Position numbers and translations under genes: made by a program. A stretch of 8,080 nt of DNA from Gammaproteobacteria bacterium (GTDB taxonomy: Bacteria; Pseudomonadota; Gammaproteobacteria; S144-34): NCBI GenBank assembly GCA_015494165.1, contig WGBS01000032.1:1-8080 (forward strand). The letters are read 5' to 3'. The first letter of the stretch is position 1, and every line of letters begins with the position of its first letter. This document shows, piece after piece, positions 1 through 6,227 of the stretch. The notes under the pieces were generated by a model. That model was not told the origin of the DNA. It was given only the letters and a program-made list of their open reading frames with translations, and searched no databases.

Positions 1-861
1 CTCAAGCTCGGCGTGCTGCTGCTCTTCGTCGTGCTCGGCCTGTGGAGCGTGCAGCCGGAGCGCGTGCTGCCGCACCTCTCGCGGCGCGAGCTGGCGGGGA
101 TGGCGGACGCCGCCGCCATCTTCTTCCTCTCGTACATGGGCTTCGGGCTGGTGACCAACGCCTCGGAGCACATGCGCGACCCGCGGCGCGACGTGCCGCG
201 CGCCATCTACCTGAGCATCCTCGTGGTCAGCGTCGTCTACGTGCTGGTGGCGGTGGTCGCGGTCGGCAACCTGCCGCTCGAGCGCCTGGTGGCCGCCGGA
301 GACTACGCGCTGGCCGAGGCCGCGCGTCCCTTCCTCGGGGAGGCCGGTTACCTGCTGGTCACCTGGGGGGCGCTGTTCTCCATCGCCTCGGCCCTCAACG
401 CCACCCTCTACGGCGGGGCGAACGTGGCCTACGCCCTGGCGCGCGACGGGGTGCTGCCGCGCGCCTTCGACCGCAAGCTCTGGTTCGGCTCGCTGGAGGG
501 CCTGTACATCACGGCCGGCCTCGGCATCGCCTTCGCCCTCCTGTTCGACCTGAACGGCATCGCCTCCATCACCAGCAGCGTCTTCATGGTGATCTATCTT
601 TTCGTGCTGGCCTCGCACTGGCGCCTGCGGCGGCGCCACGGCGGCAGCCCGTGGGTGATCGCCCTGGGCTTCGCGGTCGTGCTGGCGGTCTTCGTGCGGC
701 TGCTGCACTATCAGTGGCAGACCGCGCGGGGCGCCTTCTACGGCACCTTCGTGGTGCTGGGGGCGAGCCTGGTGACGGAATGGATCTATTTCGGGCTGAC
801 CCGCCGGCGCCTGCAGCGGCGCAGCGCGGCGGAGGGCCCCGGGCAAGGGGAGGGTACGTGA
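1..861 (+). CDS. APC-superfamily amino-acid permease, C-terminal part (5' end outside window)
   Basis: Secondary transporter of the inner membrane, probably moving an amino acid or related amine with protons; the substrate cannot be read from the sequence. The frame is open from base 1, giving 286 visible residues and no start, so the N-terminal half (likely the first four or five helices) is missing. Visible residues 35-56 form a helix with the glycine-broken centre SYMGFG, followed by SEHMRDPRRDVPRAI (55-69), the loop typical of the AA_permease_2/cationic amino-acid transporter branch. Further hydrophobic helices lie near 68-90, 115-138, 166-182, 187-206, 217-235 and 245-266. The tail is basic, then Gly/Glu-rich. 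NVAYALARDGVLP (141-153) is another family-like loop. The stop overlaps the start of the proton ATPase (GTGA), so the two are probably translated together. The family is well supported, the substrate is not. Confidence 0.88.
   Translation, partial: LKLGVLLLFVVLGLWSVQPERVLPHLSRRELAGMADAAAIFFLSYMGFGLVTNASEHMRDPRRDVPRAIYLSILVVSVVYVLVAVVAVGNLPLERLVAAGDYALAEAARPFLGEAGYLLVTWGALFSIASALNATLYGGANVAYALARDGVLPRAFDRKLWFGSLEGLYITAGLGIAFALLFDLNGIASITSSVFMVIYLFVLASHWRLRRRHGGSPWVIALGFAVVLAVFVRLLHYQWQTARGAFYGTFVVLGASLVTEWIYFGLTRRRLQRRSAAEGPGQGEGT
845..854 (+). promoter_or_regulatory. Ribosome binding site deciding the ATPase GTG start
   Basis: AAGGGGAGGG lies inside the last codons of the permease gene and ends three bases before the GTG at 858. 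It supports 858 as the ATPase start, although the reading frame stays open far upstream. Confidence 0.7.
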
Positions 862-3476
862 GCGCGGAGCGGAAGCTACCAGACAAGGTGCGCGAGGCGC
901 TCGAGCGCCTCGCCACGGACCCGCAGCGCGGCCTGAGCGCGGAGGAGGTGCGCGCGCGCCTCGCGAAGTACGGCCCCAACCGCATCGAGGCCCGGGAGCG
1001 GACCTGGTGGCAGCGCCTCTTCGCGCGCTTCTGGGGCCCCATCCCGTGGATGATCGAGACCGCCGCGGTGCTCTCGGCGCTGGCGCAGCGCTGGGAGGAC
1101 TTCGGGATCATCGTCGTCATGCTGCTCGTGAACGCGCTCGTCGACTTCTATCAGGAGTCGAAGGCGCTCAGCGCCATCGAGGTCCTAAAGAGCAAGCTGG
1201 CGCTGCGCGCCACGGTGCTGCGCGACGGGCGCTGGCGCGAGATCGACGCCGGCGAGCTGGTGCCGGGCGACATCATCAAGCTCAAGATCGGCAACATCGT
1301 GCCCGCGGACGTGCTCCTCGTCGGCGGCGGCGACTATCTGCAGCTCGACCAGTCCGCGCTCACCGGCGAGTCGCTGCCGGTGAGCCGGCAGGCGGGCGAG
1401 GAGGCCTACGCCAACACGGTGGTCAAGCAGGGCGAGATGGTGGCGGTGGTCACGGCCACCGGCAGCCGGACCCGCTTCGGCAGGACCGTGGGCCTGGTCG
1501 CCAAGGCCGAGATGGCCGGGCGCAGCCACTTCAAGCAGATGGTGATCCGCGTCGGAGACTTCCTGATCCTGGTCACCATCGTGGTCATCGCCGTCCTGGT
1601 CCTGCTCGGCATCGCCCGCCACGAGCCGGCCATCGACCTCCTGATCTACGCCCTGGTGCTGACCATTTCGGCCATCCCGGTGGCCATGCCGGCGGTCCTG
1701 ACCGTGACCATGGCTATCGGCGCCACCGTGCTGGCGCGCCACCAGGCCATCGTCAGCCGCCTCGACGCCATCGAGGAGCTGGCGGGCGTGGACGTGCTGT
1801 GCTCCGACAAGACCGGGACCCTCACGCAAAACCGCATGAGCCTGGCCGATCCCTGGGTGGCGCCGGGCTTCGGGCGCGAGGACCTCTTCCTCTACGCCGC
1901 CCTCGCGAGCCGCGAGGAGAACCGCGATCCCATCGAGGAGCCGATCTTTGCCGAGCTCGAGCGCCTCGGCCTGCGCGGGCGCCTCGCCGCCTGGCGCGTG
2001 GAGCGCTTCGTGCCCTTCGATCCCGTGCGCAAGCGCACCGAGGCCGTGGCGGCGGGCGCGGACGGCGCGCGCCTGGTGGCGGTGAAGGGCGCGCCGCAGG
2101 TCGTGATCGAGCTATGCGAAGGGGCCGAGGCCGACAAGGCCGAGGCCTACCGTCACGTCGAGGCCTTCGCCGCCAACGGCTTCCGCACCCTCGCCGTCGC
2201 GGTGCGCCGCGGCGCCGGGGGCCCCTTCGCCCTGGTCGGGCTCGTGCCGCTGTTCGACCCGCCGCGCGAGGACTCGCGCGAGGTGATCGCCGAGCTGCGC
2301 GCGAAGGGCGTGGAGGTCAAGATGGTCACGGGCGACAACCTCGCCGTGGCGCGCTACATCGCCCGCCTGCTTGACATCGGCGAGCGCATCGAGGACGTGC
2401 GCGAGCTCAAGGGCGAGAGCACGGAGGAATACGTCTTTCTCGCGCGCGTCATCGCCAGGGCCCTGCTGCGCGTCCTGCCCGAGGGGGCCTCGGAGGAGGA
2501 GGCCGCGCGGCGCGCCGAGGAGGTCGCGCGCCTGGTGCGCGAGGAGCTCGAGAACACGCCCCTGCCGGCCGGCACCGTACGGCGCCACGAGTCCGAGATC
2601 ATCGCCCACATCGAGCAGGCGAACGGCTTCGCGCAGGTCTATCCCGAGGACAAGTACTTCATCGTCGACGAGCTCCAGAAGGCCGACCACATCGTCGGCA
2701 TGACCGGCGACGGGGTCAACGACGCCCCGGCGCTGAAGAAGGCCGATGCCGGCATCGCCGTGAGCGGCGCCACCGACGCCGCGCGCGCCGCCGCCGACAT
2801 CGTACTCACCGCGCCGGGGCTGCGCGTGATCCTGGAGGCGATCAAGCAGGCGCGCATCACCTTCGAGCGCATGCAGAGCTACACCATCTTCCGCATCGCC
2901 GAGACCATCCGCATCATCGTCTTCATGGGGCTGGCCATCGGGATCTTCCAGTTCTATCCCGTCACGGCCCTCATGATCATCGTCCTCGCGCTGCTCAACG
3001 ACATCCCCATCCTCGCCATCGCCTACGACAACACGCGCATCCGCAACCGCCCCATCCGCTGGGACATGCACGAGGTGCTGGTGATGGCGGGATGGCTGGG
3101 CGTGGCGGGGGTGCTCTCCTCCTTCGCGCTGTTCTGGTACCTGATGGTCTACCTGAAGCTGCCGCTCGACTTCGTGCAGTCGGTCTTCTTCGCCAAGCTG
3201 GTCATCGCCGGACACGGCACCATCTACAACACGCGCATCGACGACTGGTTCTTCCGGCGGCCGTGGCCGTCGTGGATCCTGTTCGGCGCCACCTTTTCGA
3301 GCCGCGTCGCCGGCACCATCATCGCCGTCTACGGCTTTGGCCTCATGACGCCGATCGGCTGGGCCTGGGGCCTGGGCATGTGGGCCTACGCGCTCGTGTG
3401 GTTCGTGTTCAACGACGCGGTCAAGATGGCGGTGCTGCGCTACTACCGCAGGCGGCGCGGCTACGTGATGATCTGA
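858..3476 (+). CDS. Plasma-membrane-type (P-IIIA) proton-exporting P-type ATPase
   Basis: Couples ATP hydrolysis to proton export across the inner membrane. It has 872 residues, counted from the GTG at 858, which follows a strong ribosome site and overlaps the permease stop. Order: N-terminal cation-ATPase domain with DPQRGLSAEEV (21-31); M1-M2 (about 58-98); A domain with TGES (169-172); M3-M4 (232-284) with the Pma-like IPVAMPAV (273-280); phosphorylation motif CSDKTGTLT with catalytic D317; nucleotide-domain KGAP (410-413); TGDN (491-494); hinge TGDGVND (616-622); then M5-M10 (675-856). Residues thought to handle protons in plant AHA2 have matches: N92 in M2, R685 in M5 and D715 in M6. Compared with AHA2 there are about 50 extra residues between TGDN and FAQVYPE (roughly 519-585), and no long C-terminal autoinhibitory domain: the protein ends in a short Arg-rich tail. 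Family TIGR01647-like. Proton specificity is inferred from these residues. Confidence 0.95.
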   Translation: MSAERKLPDKVREALERLATDPQRGLSAEEVRARLAKYGPNRIEARERTWWQRLFARFWGPIPWMIETAAVLSALAQRWEDFGIIVVMLLVNALVDFYQESKALSAIEVLKSKLALRATVLRDGRWREIDAGELVPGDIIKLKIGNIVPADVLLVGGGDYLQLDQSALTGESLPVSRQAGEEAYANTVVKQGEMVAVVTATGSRTRFGRTVGLVAKAEMAGRSHFKQMVIRVGDFLILVTIVVIAVLVLLGIARHEPAIDLLIYALVLTISAIPVAMPAVLTVTMAIGATVLARHQAIVSRLDAIEELAGVDVLCSDKTGTLTQNRMSLADPWVAPGFGREDLFLYAALASREENRDPIEEPIFAELERLGLRGRLAAWRVERFVPFDPVRKRTEAVAAGADGARLVAVKGAPQVVIELCEGAEADKAEAYRHVEAFAANGFRTLAVAVRRGAGGPFALVGLVPLFDPPREDSREVIAELRAKGVEVKMVTGDNLAVARYIARLLDIGERIEDVRELKGESTEEYVFLARVIARALLRVLPEGASEEEAARRAEEVARLVREELENTPLPAGTVRRHESEIIAHIEQANGFAQVYPEDKYFIVDELQKADHIVGMTGDGVNDAPALKKADAGIAVSGATDAARAAADIVLTAPGLRVILEAIKQARITFERMQSYTIFRIAETIRIIVFMGLAIGIFQFYPVTALMIIVLALLNDIPILAIAYDNTRIRNRPIRWDMHEVLVMAGWLGVAGVLSSFALFWYLMVYLKLPLDFVQSVFFAKLVIAGHGTIYNTRIDDWFFRRPWPSWILFGATFSSRVAGTIIAVYGFGLMTPIGWAWGLGMWAYALVWFVFNDAVKMAVLRYYRRRRGYVMI

Positions 3477-3502
3477 GCGGCGCCGTGGCGGGCGGGGCGG
3501 CC

Positions 3503-4243
3503 ATGCACCTGCGCGCGCTCGCCATCGGCGCGGTGGCCGGCCTCGGCGGCGGCCTCTTCAGCCTCGGCGGCGGCACGCTCACCATCCCCCTCATGATGGC
3601 CTGGCTGCGGCTCGATCCCTTCGCCGCGCGCGGCACGGCGCTCGCGGCGGCGCTGGTGCCGGCGGCGCTCGGAGCCTGGCTCTATCACCGCGCGGGGCAG
3701 GTGGACTGGCTGGCGACGGCCGTGGTGGCGGCGCCGGCCGTGGTCCTCACGCCCCTCGTCGGCCTGTGGACCGAGCGCCTGTCGCGCGCGCGCCTGCGGC
3801 GGCTGTTCGGCGCCGTGGTGGTGGCCGGCGCCGTGCTGCTCCTGCTGCGCGGGCAGGTGCTCGGCGGCTGGGCCCTCGGCGGGGCGCTGCGCTGGGCCTG
3901 GCTCGCGGGTGTCGGCGTGGTCGAGGGGCTGGTGGCGGGCTCGGTGGGCGTGAGCGGCGGTCCGGTGCTCGCGCCGCTCCTCGTCCTCGGCCTCGGCATG
4001 CCGCAGCAGCTCGCCCAGGGCTGCTCGCTCGCCGCGCGCGTGCCGGCGGTGATCGCGGGCAGCGTCGAGAACCTGCGCTGCGGCCACGTGCGCTGGCGGC
4101 TGCTGCCGGGCCTCGTCACCGGGGGCATGGCCGGCGCCTGGCTCGGCAGCGCCGTCGCGCTGGCGTTGCCGGAGGCGGGCCTGCGCTCGGCCTTCGCCGT
4201 GGTGCTGATGGGGATCGGCCTGCGCTACCTCCGCGGCGCCTAG
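3503..4243 (+). CDS. TSUP family membrane transporter (sulfite exporter TauE/SafE type)
   Basis: Inner-membrane carrier of the TauE/SafE (DUF81) family, whose members move small sulfur-containing or organic anions such as sulfite, sulfoacetate or thiosulfate. The substrate here is unknown. It has 246 residues and two related halves, each opening with a glycine-rich helix: VAGLGGGLFSLGGGTLTIP (11-29) and VAGSVGVSGGPVLAP (144-158). Each is followed by a small-residue segment, RGTALAAALVPAALGA (43-58) and QGCSLAARVPAVIAGS (172-187). About eight hydrophobic helices are predicted by eye. I chose ATG 3503 because the first TauE-type helix starts a few residues later and GGCGGGGCGG precedes it; an in-frame GTG at 3485 would add six residues. 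It starts 26 bases after the ATPase stop with no terminator between, so it is probably the last gene of that operon. Its TAG stop overlaps the convergent gene's stop. Confidence 0.9.
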   Translation: MHLRALAIGAVAGLGGGLFSLGGGTLTIPLMMAWLRLDPFAARGTALAAALVPAALGAWLYHRAGQVDWLATAVVAAPAVVLTPLVGLWTERLSRARLRRLFGAVVVAGAVLLLLRGQVLGGWALGGALRWAWLAGVGVVEGLVAGSVGVSGGPVLAPLLVLGLGMPQQLAQGCSLAARVPAVIAGSVENLRCGHVRWRLLPGLVTGGMAGAWLGSAVALALPEAGLRSAFAVVLMGIGLRYLRGA

Positions 4244-4563
4244 TCGTGGATGACCAGGCGGCGGCTGTCGAGCAGGACGTCGACCACCTGCCCGGCCTCG
4301 TGCGCGACCTTGCCGAGGCGCGCGAGCGCGGGCACGCCGTTGCGCTCGGCGAGCGCCTTCAGGGTCTCGAGCGCGTGGCAGTCGACGTGGTGGTCGGCGC
4401 TGTCGCCCGCCCTGCAGCCGCACGCGGCCGGGTCGAAGGCCATGACGAAGTCCTCGGGCATCTGCAGGATGACGGGCTCGGCGTGGTGCACCTGCGCCAT
4501 GGCCTTGCGCGCGCTCACCTCGCCCTCCCACTCGAGCACGGGCATGTTGCTGTAGTCGCGCAT
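4240..4563 (-). CDS. Small hypothetical protein with Cys/His-rich centre
   Basis: I do not recognise this 107-residue protein. It has no signal peptide or membrane helix and is acidic to neutral. The N-terminal half reads as mixed beta (PVLEWEG 8-14, EPVILQMPEDFVMAFD 29-44). The centre packs C48, C50, H58, H59, C62 and H63 into 16 residues, with acidic residues D54, D57 and D61 between them, as in a small metal site. The C-terminal half has a helix (ALETLKALAERN, 64-75) and a strand-like end (VVDVLLDSRRLVIHD). The start is ATG 4563: GGAAAGGAG lies ten bases upstream on the minus strand, while the longer frame back to a GTG at 4629 runs through the likely promoter. It is transcribed alone, convergent to the TSUP gene and divergent from the PHP gene. 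The coding call is good because of the strong ribosome site and protein-like composition. Metal binding is inference. Confidence 0.72.
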   Translation of the reverse strand: MRDYSNMPVLEWEGEVSARKAMAQVHHAEPVILQMPEDFVMAFDPAACGCRAGDSADHHVDCHALETLKALAERNGVPALARLGKVAHEAGQVVDVLLDSRRLVIHD

Positions 4564-4573
4564 CGTCGCATCG

Positions 4574-4582
4574 CTCCTTTCC
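4574..4582 (-). promoter_or_regulatory. Ribosome binding site of the small Cys/His protein
   Basis: On the minus strand this reads GGAAAGGAG, with AGGAG ten bases before the ATG at 4563. It is the reason for choosing that start over the GTG at 4629. Confidence 0.65.
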
Positions 4583-4619
4583 GTCGTTCGCGCCCGCTCC
4601 CCGGCGGCGGCGTGCCCCG

Positions 4620-4628
4620 AGCATAGCA
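4620..4628 (-). promoter_or_regulatory. Candidate extended -10 promoter for the small Cys/His protein
   Basis: The minus strand reads TGCTATGCT, an extended -10 form (TGn then TATGCT). It lies in an otherwise very GC-rich divergent spacer and would give a leader of about 50 bases that includes the AGGAG site. No good -35 hexamer is visible, as is common for extended -10 promoters. Confidence 0.45.
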
Positions 4629-4666
4629 CCAGCCGCCCGCGCCCCGCACGGCGCCGCCGCGTGGGC

Positions 4667-4672
4667 TACAAT
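4667..4672 (+). promoter_or_regulatory. -10 promoter element for the PHP exonuclease gene, suggesting a leaderless start
   Basis: TACAAT matches the sigma70 -10 consensus at five of six positions. Transcription would be expected at 4679-4680, where the ATG at 4680 begins. No Shine-Dalgarno sequence lies before that ATG. The -35 region is all G and C and shows no TTGACA-like hexamer. Confidence 0.55.
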
Positions 4673-4679
4673 GCGCGCG

Positions 4680-5537
4680 ATGTCGAGCCCCTGGGATCTC
4701 CATTCGCATTCGACGGCCTCGGACGGCACGCTGACGCCGGCGGCGCTGGTGCGGCGGGCGGCCGAGCACGGCGTGCGCGTGCTCGCCCTCACCGACCACG
4801 ACACCACCGACGGCCTGCCGGAGGCGGCCGAGGCCGCGGTCGCGACGGGCGTCGAGCTGGTGCCGGGCGTGGAGCTCTCGACGGTGTGGGAGGGCGTGGA
4901 GGTGCACGTGGTGGGGCTGTGGATCGAGCCTGACCATCCCGCACTGCAGGAGGGGCTCGCCGCCCAGCGCGAGCGCCGCGGCGCGCGCGCGCGCGCCATG
5001 GGCGAGCGCCTGGCGCGCGCGGGTATCCCCGGCGCCTACGAGGGCGCCCGCGCGCTCGCCGGGGGCGAGGTGGTCAACCGCTCGCACTTCGCGCGCTACC
5101 TGGTCGCGGCGGGGCGCGGGCGCGACCTGGGCGATGCCTTCGACCGCTATCTGCGGCAGGGACGCCCGGGCTACGCGCCCCCGGAGTGGGTCGACCTCGC
5201 CGAGGGCGTGGGCTGGATCCGCGCCGCGGGCGGGACGGCGGTGCTCGCGCACCCCGGGCGCTACCGCCTCTCGGCGGGGCGGCTGCGGCGGCTCGCGGCC
5301 GCCTTCCGCGAGGCAGGCGGGGCGGCGGTCGAGGTCGTCTGCGGCAGCCACACGCCGGCGCAGGTGCAGGCGGCGGCCGGGCTCGCACGCCGCCACGGCC
5401 TCGCCGCCTCGGTGGGCTCGGACTTCCATGCGCCCGGAAACCCCTGGCGCGAGCTCGGGCGCCTGGCGCCGCTCCCGGCGGACCTGACACCGGTGTGGGC
5501 GGCGCGCGCGCCGCGGGCGCGGGAGGGGGTGGCGTGA
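4680..5537 (+). CDS. rnm: PHP-domain 5'-3' exoribonuclease, RNase AM (YciV/TrpH) family
   Basis: Metal-dependent phosphoesterase of the PHP family. The Escherichia coli relative (formerly yciV/trpH) is RNase AM, a 5'-to-3' exonuclease that matures the 5' ends of ribosomal RNAs and also hydrolyses 3',5'-nucleotide bisphosphates. It has 285 residues (E. coli about 293) and is soluble. Motifs: DLHSHSTASDG (6-16) with H8, H10 and D15; LTDHDT (37-42); PGVELSTVWE (62-71) with E65; NRSHFARYLV (133-142); VLAHPGRYRLSAG (188-200) with H191; GSDFHAPG (246-253) with D248 and H250. All expected metal ligands appear intact. STVWE and the HFARYLV block are close to the E. coli protein as I recall it. I chose ATG 4680 over ATG 4671 because the latter lies within the -10 box. 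Its last codons overlap yciO by four bases, the same pairing as in E. coli. Confidence 0.93.
   Translation: MSSPWDLHSHSTASDGTLTPAALVRRAAEHGVRVLALTDHDTTDGLPEAAEAAVATGVELVPGVELSTVWEGVEVHVVGLWIEPDHPALQEGLAAQRERRGARARAMGERLARAGIPGAYEGARALAGGEVVNRSHFARYLVAAGRGRDLGDAFDRYLRQGRPGYAPPEWVDLAEGVGWIRAAGGTAVLAHPGRYRLSAGRLRRLAAAFREAGGAAVEVVCGSHTPAQVQAAAGLARRHGLAASVGSDFHAPGNPWRELGRLAPLPADLTPVWAARAPRAREGVA
5521..5529 (+). promoter_or_regulatory. Ribosome binding site deciding the yciO GTG start
   Basis: GGGAGGGGG sits four bases before the GTG at 5534, inside the end of the PHP gene. It fixes the start within a frame that stays open well upstream and supports translational coupling. Confidence 0.65.
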
Positions 5538-6184
5538 CGCAGATCTTTCGCGTCCACCCGCGCAACCCCCAGCGGCGCCTGCTGCGCCAGGCCGCGGAGG
5601 TGGTGCGCGCGGGCGGCGTGATCGTGTATCCGACGGACTCGAGCTACGCGCTCGGCTGCCGCATCGGCGAGAAGGAGGCGCTGGAGCGCATCCGTGCCAT
5701 CCGCCGGCTCGAGCCCGGCCACAACTTCACGCTGGTCTGCCGCGACCTCTCGGAGCTCGCCACCTACGCGCGCGTGGACAATGCCGCCTACCGCTTCCTG
5801 AAGGCGCTCACGCCCGGCCCCTACACGTTCATCCTGCGCGCCACCAAGGAGGTGCCGCGCCGGCTCCAGCATCCGCGCCGGCGCACCATCGGCATCCGCG
5901 TGCCGGACCACGTGGTGACGCAGGCGCTGCTGGAGGAGGTGGGCGAGCCGCTGCTGAGCGTCACCTGCCAGCTCCCGGGCGAGGCGCTGCCCCTGACGGA
6001 CCCGGAGGAGATCCGCGAGCGCCTGCGCGGCCGCGTGGAGCTCGTGATCGACGCGGGCGCCTGCGGCGTCGAGCCGACCACCGTGATCGACCTCGTGAGC
6101 GGCGTGCCGGTGGTGGTGCGCCGGGGGATCGGCGACGTCGAGCCCCTCGGGCTGGGCGAGGCGGAGGAGGCCGGCGGGCGGTGA
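5534..6184 (+). CDS. yciO: YciO, Sua5/YciO/YrdC-family protein
   Basis: Soluble 216-residue protein (E. coli YciO about 206) of the Sua5/YciO/YrdC fold, which binds nucleotide and double-stranded RNA. The YrdC/Sua5 relatives make threonylcarbamoyl-AMP for the t6A tRNA modification; the role of YciO itself is not firmly settled. Family signatures: IFRVHPRNPQRRLL (4-17), GGVIVYPTDSSYALGC (27-42), GHNFTLVCRDLSEL (62-75), TPGPYTFILRATKEVPRR (93-110), TIGIRVPDH (118-126), PTTVID (181-186) and VVVRRGIGDVEP (193-204). These blocks track E. coli YciO rather than YrdC. The SxN motif used by YrdC/Sua5 is not present: the matching place reads LSVTCQLPG (141-149). GTG 5534 overlaps the PHP stop as GTGA and follows a strong ribosome site. 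The C-terminal tail (205-216) is Gly/Glu-rich and probably disordered. Confidence 0.95.
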   Translation: MTQIFRVHPRNPQRRLLRQAAEVVRAGGVIVYPTDSSYALGCRIGEKEALERIRAIRRLEPGHNFTLVCRDLSELATYARVDNAAYRFLKALTPGPYTFILRATKEVPRRLQHPRRRTIGIRVPDHVVTQALLEEVGEPLLSVTCQLPGEALPLTDPEEIRERLRGRVELVIDAGACGVEPTTVIDLVSGVPVVVRRGIGDVEPLGLGEAEEAGGR

Positions 6185-6212
6185 CCGGGAGCCGCCGGCG
6201 GCCGCCCGGCTC
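6185..6212 (+). repeat. GC-rich nested inverted repeats between yciO and the M50 gene
   Basis: The gap contains the perfect palindromes GCCGCCGGCGGC (6191-6202) and GGCGGCCGCC (6197-6206). They lie within GAGCCG (6189-6194) and CGGCTC (6207-6212) arms, and CCGGG/CCCGG also flank them. They occupy the spacer and -35 side of the M50 promoter. They could form an RNA hairpin after yciO or an operator, but no T-run follows, so this is not a standard terminator. In DNA this GC-rich, such dyads can arise by chance. Confidence 0.4.
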
Positions 6213-6215
6213 GGA

Positions 6216-6221
6216 TATAAT
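6216..6221 (+). promoter_or_regulatory. Consensus -10 promoter element for the M50 protease gene, suggesting a leaderless start
   Basis: A perfect TATAAT in a very GC-rich surrounding. With the usual spacing, transcription would start at 6228, which is the A of the ATG. No Shine-Dalgarno sequence precedes the ATG. No TTGACA-like -35 lies 16-18 bases upstream; that space is taken by GC palindromes. Confidence 0.65.
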
Positions 6222-6227
6222 GCGCCG

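Noticed and set aside
42..857. Upstream extension of the ATPase reading frame
   Set aside because: This part overlaps the permease in another frame and reads as Arg/Ala/Gly-rich noise; the real start is the GTG at 858 with a strong ribosome site.
2112..3215. 367-codon antisense open frame within the proton ATPase gene
   Set aside because: Asp/His/Gly-rich low-complexity translation, exactly opposite a strongly conserved P-type ATPase; a GC shadow.
3485..3502. Alternative GTG start of the TSUP gene, six residues longer
   Set aside because: Only eight bases after the ATPase stop with no ribosome site between; the ATG at 3503 has a G-rich site and fits the family N terminus. Not fully excluded.
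4564..4629. Longer start (GTG 4629) for the small minus-strand protein
   Set aside because: It runs through the likely promoter and has no ribosome site; the added 22 residues look unstructured.
4564..4666. Possible small RNA or riboswitch in the divergent spacer
   Set aside because: The 116-base gap is very GC-rich with a plausible promoter on each side; no conserved riboswitch core or U-run terminator was visible.
4671..4679. Earlier ATG for the PHP gene at 4671
   Set aside because: It lies inside the TACAAT box, upstream of the expected transcription start, and adds only three residues.
3461..4999. 512-codon open frame on the minus strand across the TSUP gene, the small protein and the PHP gene
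   Set aside because: Composition is Arg/Ala/Gly/His-rich with no motif; it overlaps convincing genes and is the expected shadow of high GC at third codon positions. Only the 4240-4563 frame there has a ribosome site and protein-like sequence.
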